From NCBI GenBank assembly GCA_964474905.1, contig CAYYUP010000026.1, positions 1 to 64,000 on the forward strand: a stretch of 64,000 nucleotides of DNA, read 5' to 3'. Shown here in pieces: positions 61,396 to 64,000 of the stretch (position 1 is its first letter; each line of letters opens with the position of its first letter). The stretch is from JADJRG01 sp964474905 (GTDB lineage: Bacteria > Myxococcota_A > Polyangia > Nannocystales > Nannocystaceae). The translations under genes were made by a program, and so were the position numbers. A model generated the notes under the pieces. It made no database searches, was not told the origin of the DNA, and saw nothing but the letters and a program-made list of their open reading frames with translations.

Positions 61396-64000
61396 TCACC
61401 ACTCGATCTTGAGCCCGAGGGAGGGCAGGATCGGCAGCGAAGTCACCGGCGCGGAGGCCTGGAAGTTGAACGAGTAGTTGATGAACTCGGGGTTTTGCGC
61501 GTTGTAGATGTTGAGGATGTCGAGGTAGGCCGTGGTTGTTAGCCGCTTGTAGGTCCAGCGTCGATCGACGCGGAGGTCGAGCTGATGAAAGGTCGCGACG
61601 CGGGCGGAGTTTTGCGGGCCGTTTAGCGAGATATAAAAATTTGTGGTCGAGTCGTAGATCGCGCCCAGCACCGGCGTCGTTGGGTTGCCCGAGACCACCC
61701 GGAAGCGGGCGCCGACCTGCCAGCCGTGGGGCAGCTTGTAGCTGGCGATGGCTGTCAGGATGTGGGTTTGGTCGAAGGCGAAGAGGTAAAAATCCTCGCC
61801 CGGTCCGTCTTGCCGGATCGAGCGCATCAGCGTGTAGCTCAGCCAGCCGAAGAGGTTGCGGCTGAGCGCCTTGCGGGCGAGCAGCTCGCCGCCAAAAATG
61901 TGACCGATGCCGGTATTGGCCCAGAGTTCGGGCTTGAGAGTGCCGCCTTCGTTGACCAGCACCGTTGAGGGCGCGCTCAGGTCCCACAAATATTTGTAGA
62001 AACCGGTGACCTCGAGGGTGATGTCATGGTCAAACTCTTGGGCGATGCCGAGGCTGGTATGCACCGTGCGTTCGAGGCCGATCCGGGTATTGCCAAAAAC
62101 CGAGTCAAACTTAAAGGGCGGGTTTGGGGCCTGGGTGTAGATGCCGACGCCGCCCTTAATATGGGTGCGGTCAGCGACCTCGAGATCCCAGCGCAGTCGC
62201 GGATCGACGGCGACGTCGTTGAAGGGCTTGCCGTAGATCGACAGGCGCGCCCCGGGGAAGAGCTTTAGACGCCTTCCTAGGCCCAGGGCCATGGTCGTGT
62301 AGAGGCTCGGGTAGATCAGCGTGCCCGTGCCTTTGGTGGTCATCGATTCGCCGCCGAAGGTCGTTGGGGCGCCGATGTCGAAGTCGTAAAAATAGCCGAC
62401 GAACTCCGAGCCGATGCGCACGCTGGCTTTTTTGGAGAGTTGACGGGAGAGCTCGGCGCGGTTGGTGAAGGCGTCGGAGGTGATGTCAAAGCGGACCGCG
62501 TCGCCGACCGCAAACGAGACGAAGTCGCGGCGGTAGGAGGGCGTGATGAGCATGTCCCAGGCGCCCAGGCGCTTCTGGTAGGAGAGGTCGGCCCGGTGGA
62601 AAAACACCGTTGTATCGAAGCGGTTGCGGTCGTCGGTCGAGAGGTCGTTTTTGCTGTTGAAGACCACCGCGGTGCGGTCGTCGGAGCCGAAGACCCGGGC
62701 CGAAAATTCGCCCCCCGAGATCGGGTAGTCAAAGAGCACTTGGTAGTCGAAGTAGCGCGGTGCGATCGCCAGGTTGAGGCCGGCGTCGGCGGGCACTGCG
62801 TTGGCGAGCACAAAGTCGATGTACGAGCGGCGGCCGCTAAGGATCAGCGAGCCCTTGCCGACCTTGGCCTCGGCCAAAATACCGGTGTCGAAGAGGTCGC
62901 TGTCGATGTAGCCGTGGATCCCATCGCGTCGGCCCTTGCGCGGTGCGACGTTGATAATGCCGCCGATCGCGTCGCCGTAGCGGCTGTCGAAGTTGCCGGG
63001 GATGAAGTCGATCTGGTTGAGAATGTCGGAGTTAAAAACCGAGGTGATGCCGCCGAAGTGGAAGAGCTGCGGGATTTCGTGGTGGGCCAGAAAAACCGCA
63101 GAGTCGCCGGGCGCGGAACCGCGGATGATCAACAGGCCGGCGCCAAAGGGTGCGCGGGCGACCCCCGGAAAATTTTGGATCGCCTTGAGCGCGTCGCCCT
63201 GGGTGCCCGGCAGGGCGTTGATCTCTTGCACTGAGATCGTCCGCCGGTTGACCTCGCCGACGACGTCGCGCTGGGTCTTGACGACTGTCTTGTAGGGGTT
63301 GAACTCGAGCTGAGTCTGGTAGAGCTTGAGCTCTAAGAGGTCGTTTTTGCCGAGGATCTGCACCTGGTCGATGCGCTCGTAGCCCTGGGTGAGCACGATG
63401 ATCCGGATCTTGCCGCTGGGAATCCCGCGGAGCGCGAAGCGACCGTCGGCGTCGGTGATCGCCTTGACCGACCAGGCAGGCGTCTTGCTGTCGTCGACGA
63501 TCTGGCGGACGCGACCGATCGGCAGCTCCGGCGGTGCCGGCACAACGAGCACTGTCGCGTCTTTGACGGCCGTACGCAGACCCGCGGTGAGGATCGTGCC
63601 CTTGAGCCGCACTGGCCCTTCGCTTTCGTCTTCTTGGGAGCCTTCGTTGTCTTGGTCTTCGTCGACGTTCCCGCTGTTTGCGTCGCTCTTGTCACCGGCT
63701 TTGTCGGTGCCCGGTCCGGTGCTTCCTGGCTCTGGCTCGACCGGCGGCGGCGGGGCGATGTCCAGGCCGATCGACATGATGATCTCGATCGGCTCGCCCT
63801 TGATCGTGCCCGGCTGGTAGCGGAGGGCGGCGACGGCCTCGGCGGCGAGCTTGTCGATCTCGGGGTGCACCGTTTGGGTCACCTGAATGTCGGAGGGCAC
63901 ACCGTCGACGCCGAGCACAAACTTGACGATGACCTGACCCGCGGGAGGAGGATCCGCACTCAGGAGCTGCTCGGGATAGGTGATCGTCGCCTGGTTGAGC
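61396..64000 (-). CDS. TonB-dependent receptor with N-terminal TonB-like domain, 5' partial
   Basis: The coding sequence continues past the window end (frame open to base 64000), so the start and signal peptide are missing. The visible N-terminal part (TITYPEQLLSADPPPAGQVIVKFVLG...AAEAVAALRYQPGTIKGEP, two segments) matches the C-terminal domain of TonB. An acidic linker then leads to a carboxypeptidase-regulatory-like domain (DADGRFALRGIPSGKIRIIV). A plug domain (ISVQEINALPGTQGDALKAIQNFPGV) and a beta-barrel with an aromatic end (LGLKIEW) complete it. It should import a bound substrate; the substrate is unknown. The lipoprotein gene follows 151 bases downstream. Confidence 0.88.
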   Translation of the reverse strand, partial: LNQATITYPEQLLSADPPPAGQVIVKFVLGVDGVPSDIQVTQTVHPEIDKLAAEAVAALRYQPGTIKGEPIEIIMSIGLDIAPPPPVEPEPGSTGPGTDKAGDKSDANSGNVDEDQDNEGSQEDESEGPVRLKGTILTAGLRTAVKDATVLVVPAPPELPIGRVRQIVDDSKTPAWSVKAITDADGRFALRGIPSGKIRIIVLTQGYERIDQVQILGKNDLLELKLYQTQLEFNPYKTVVKTQRDVVGEVNRRTISVQEINALPGTQGDALKAIQNFPGVARAPFGAGLLIIRGSAPGDSAVFLAHHEIPQLFHFGGITSVFNSDILNQIDFIPGNFDSRYGDAIGGIINVAPRKGRRDGIHGYIDSDLFDTGILAEAKVGKGSLILSGRRSYIDFVLANAVPADAGLNLAIAPRYFDYQVLFDYPISGGEFSARVFGSDDRTAVVFNSKNDLSTDDRNRFDTTVFFHRADLSYQKRLGAWDMLITPSYRRDFVSFAVGDAVRFDITSDAFTNRAELSRQLSKKASVRIGSEFVGYFYDFDIGAPTTFGGESMTTKGTGTLIYPSLYTTMALGLGRRLKLFPGARLSIYGKPFNDVAVDPRLRWDLEVADRTHIKGGVGIYTQAPNPPFKFDSVFGNTRIGLERTVHTSLGIAQEFDHDITLEVTGFYKYLWDLSAPSTVLVNEGGTLKPELWANTGIGHIFGGELLARKALSRNLFGWLSYTLMRSIRQDGPGEDFYLFAFDQTHILTAIASYKLPHGWQVGARFRVVSGNPTTPVLGAIYDSTTNFYISLNGPQNSARVATFHQLDLRVDRRWTYKRLTTTAYLDILNIYNAQNPEFINYSFNFQASAPVTSLPILPSLGLKIEW

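Overview
The window looks like a draft-assembly piece (two 100-N gaps) of a high-GC myxobacterium-like genome, most likely Nannocystaceae or a close relative in Myxococcota. This placement is inferred from gene content. The main clues are a secreted lipoprotein with nine Cys-rich CGDG...CDDGN repeats behind a Ser/Thr-rich linker, lipoproteins with a CGD or CGDD start, a sterol-desaturase-family protein, a TonB-dependent receptor with a TonB-like domain at its N-terminal side, a roadblock/LC7 protein, an NtrC-type regulator and many TPR proteins.

Region 1 (1-12779) is a periplasmic nitrate-reductase-type electron-transfer region. A 5'-truncated napA is followed by napG, a napH with an extra periplasmic domain, an unusual Met/His-rich membrane polyferredoxin, napF and moaA. 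The first five genes have overlapping or nearly touching ends, and moaA makes the molybdenum cofactor that NapA needs. After an 825-base gap come a second napG/napH pair, again with a C-terminal periplasmic extension, and an alginate-export-type outer-membrane barrel. No napB or napC is visible, and the electron acceptor of the second pair is not evident. This is the best candidate for an undescribed respiratory arrangement.

Region 2 (12780-28158) is mixed accessory and housekeeping content: a small GIY-YIG-like protein, a multi-pass membrane protein, a sterol-desaturase-like enzyme, a TPR protein, a DUF3160 lipoprotein, a small RRM protein, an ECF sigma factor with a FecR-type anti-sigma partner, an HU/IHF protein, a PEP-utilising enzyme split by an assembly gap, and glycerol kinase. 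A 133-base uninterrupted homopurine tract lies in the spacer between glpK and the next operon.

Region 3 (28991-47907) is mostly core biosynthesis and proteostasis: an XRE regulator with aroK-aroB, a roadblock protein, aroQ, accB-accC with a giant acidic TPR protein, tig, clpP-clpX, a frameshifted small lipoprotein, an S41 protease, and an alternative sigma factor coupled to rsmI.

Region 4 (48141-64000) holds the Cys-rich repeat lipoprotein, an outer-membrane barrel, an NtrC-type regulator with its membrane histidine kinase, a small conserved protein, an RluD-family pseudouridine synthase, a multicopper-oxidase-like (YfiH/PgeF) enzyme, a small single-span membrane protein, and a minus-strand series of a TonB-dependent receptor (truncated by the window edge), a lipoprotein and a TolC-family channel. 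No rRNA, tRNA, CRISPR array or insertion sequence was recognised.
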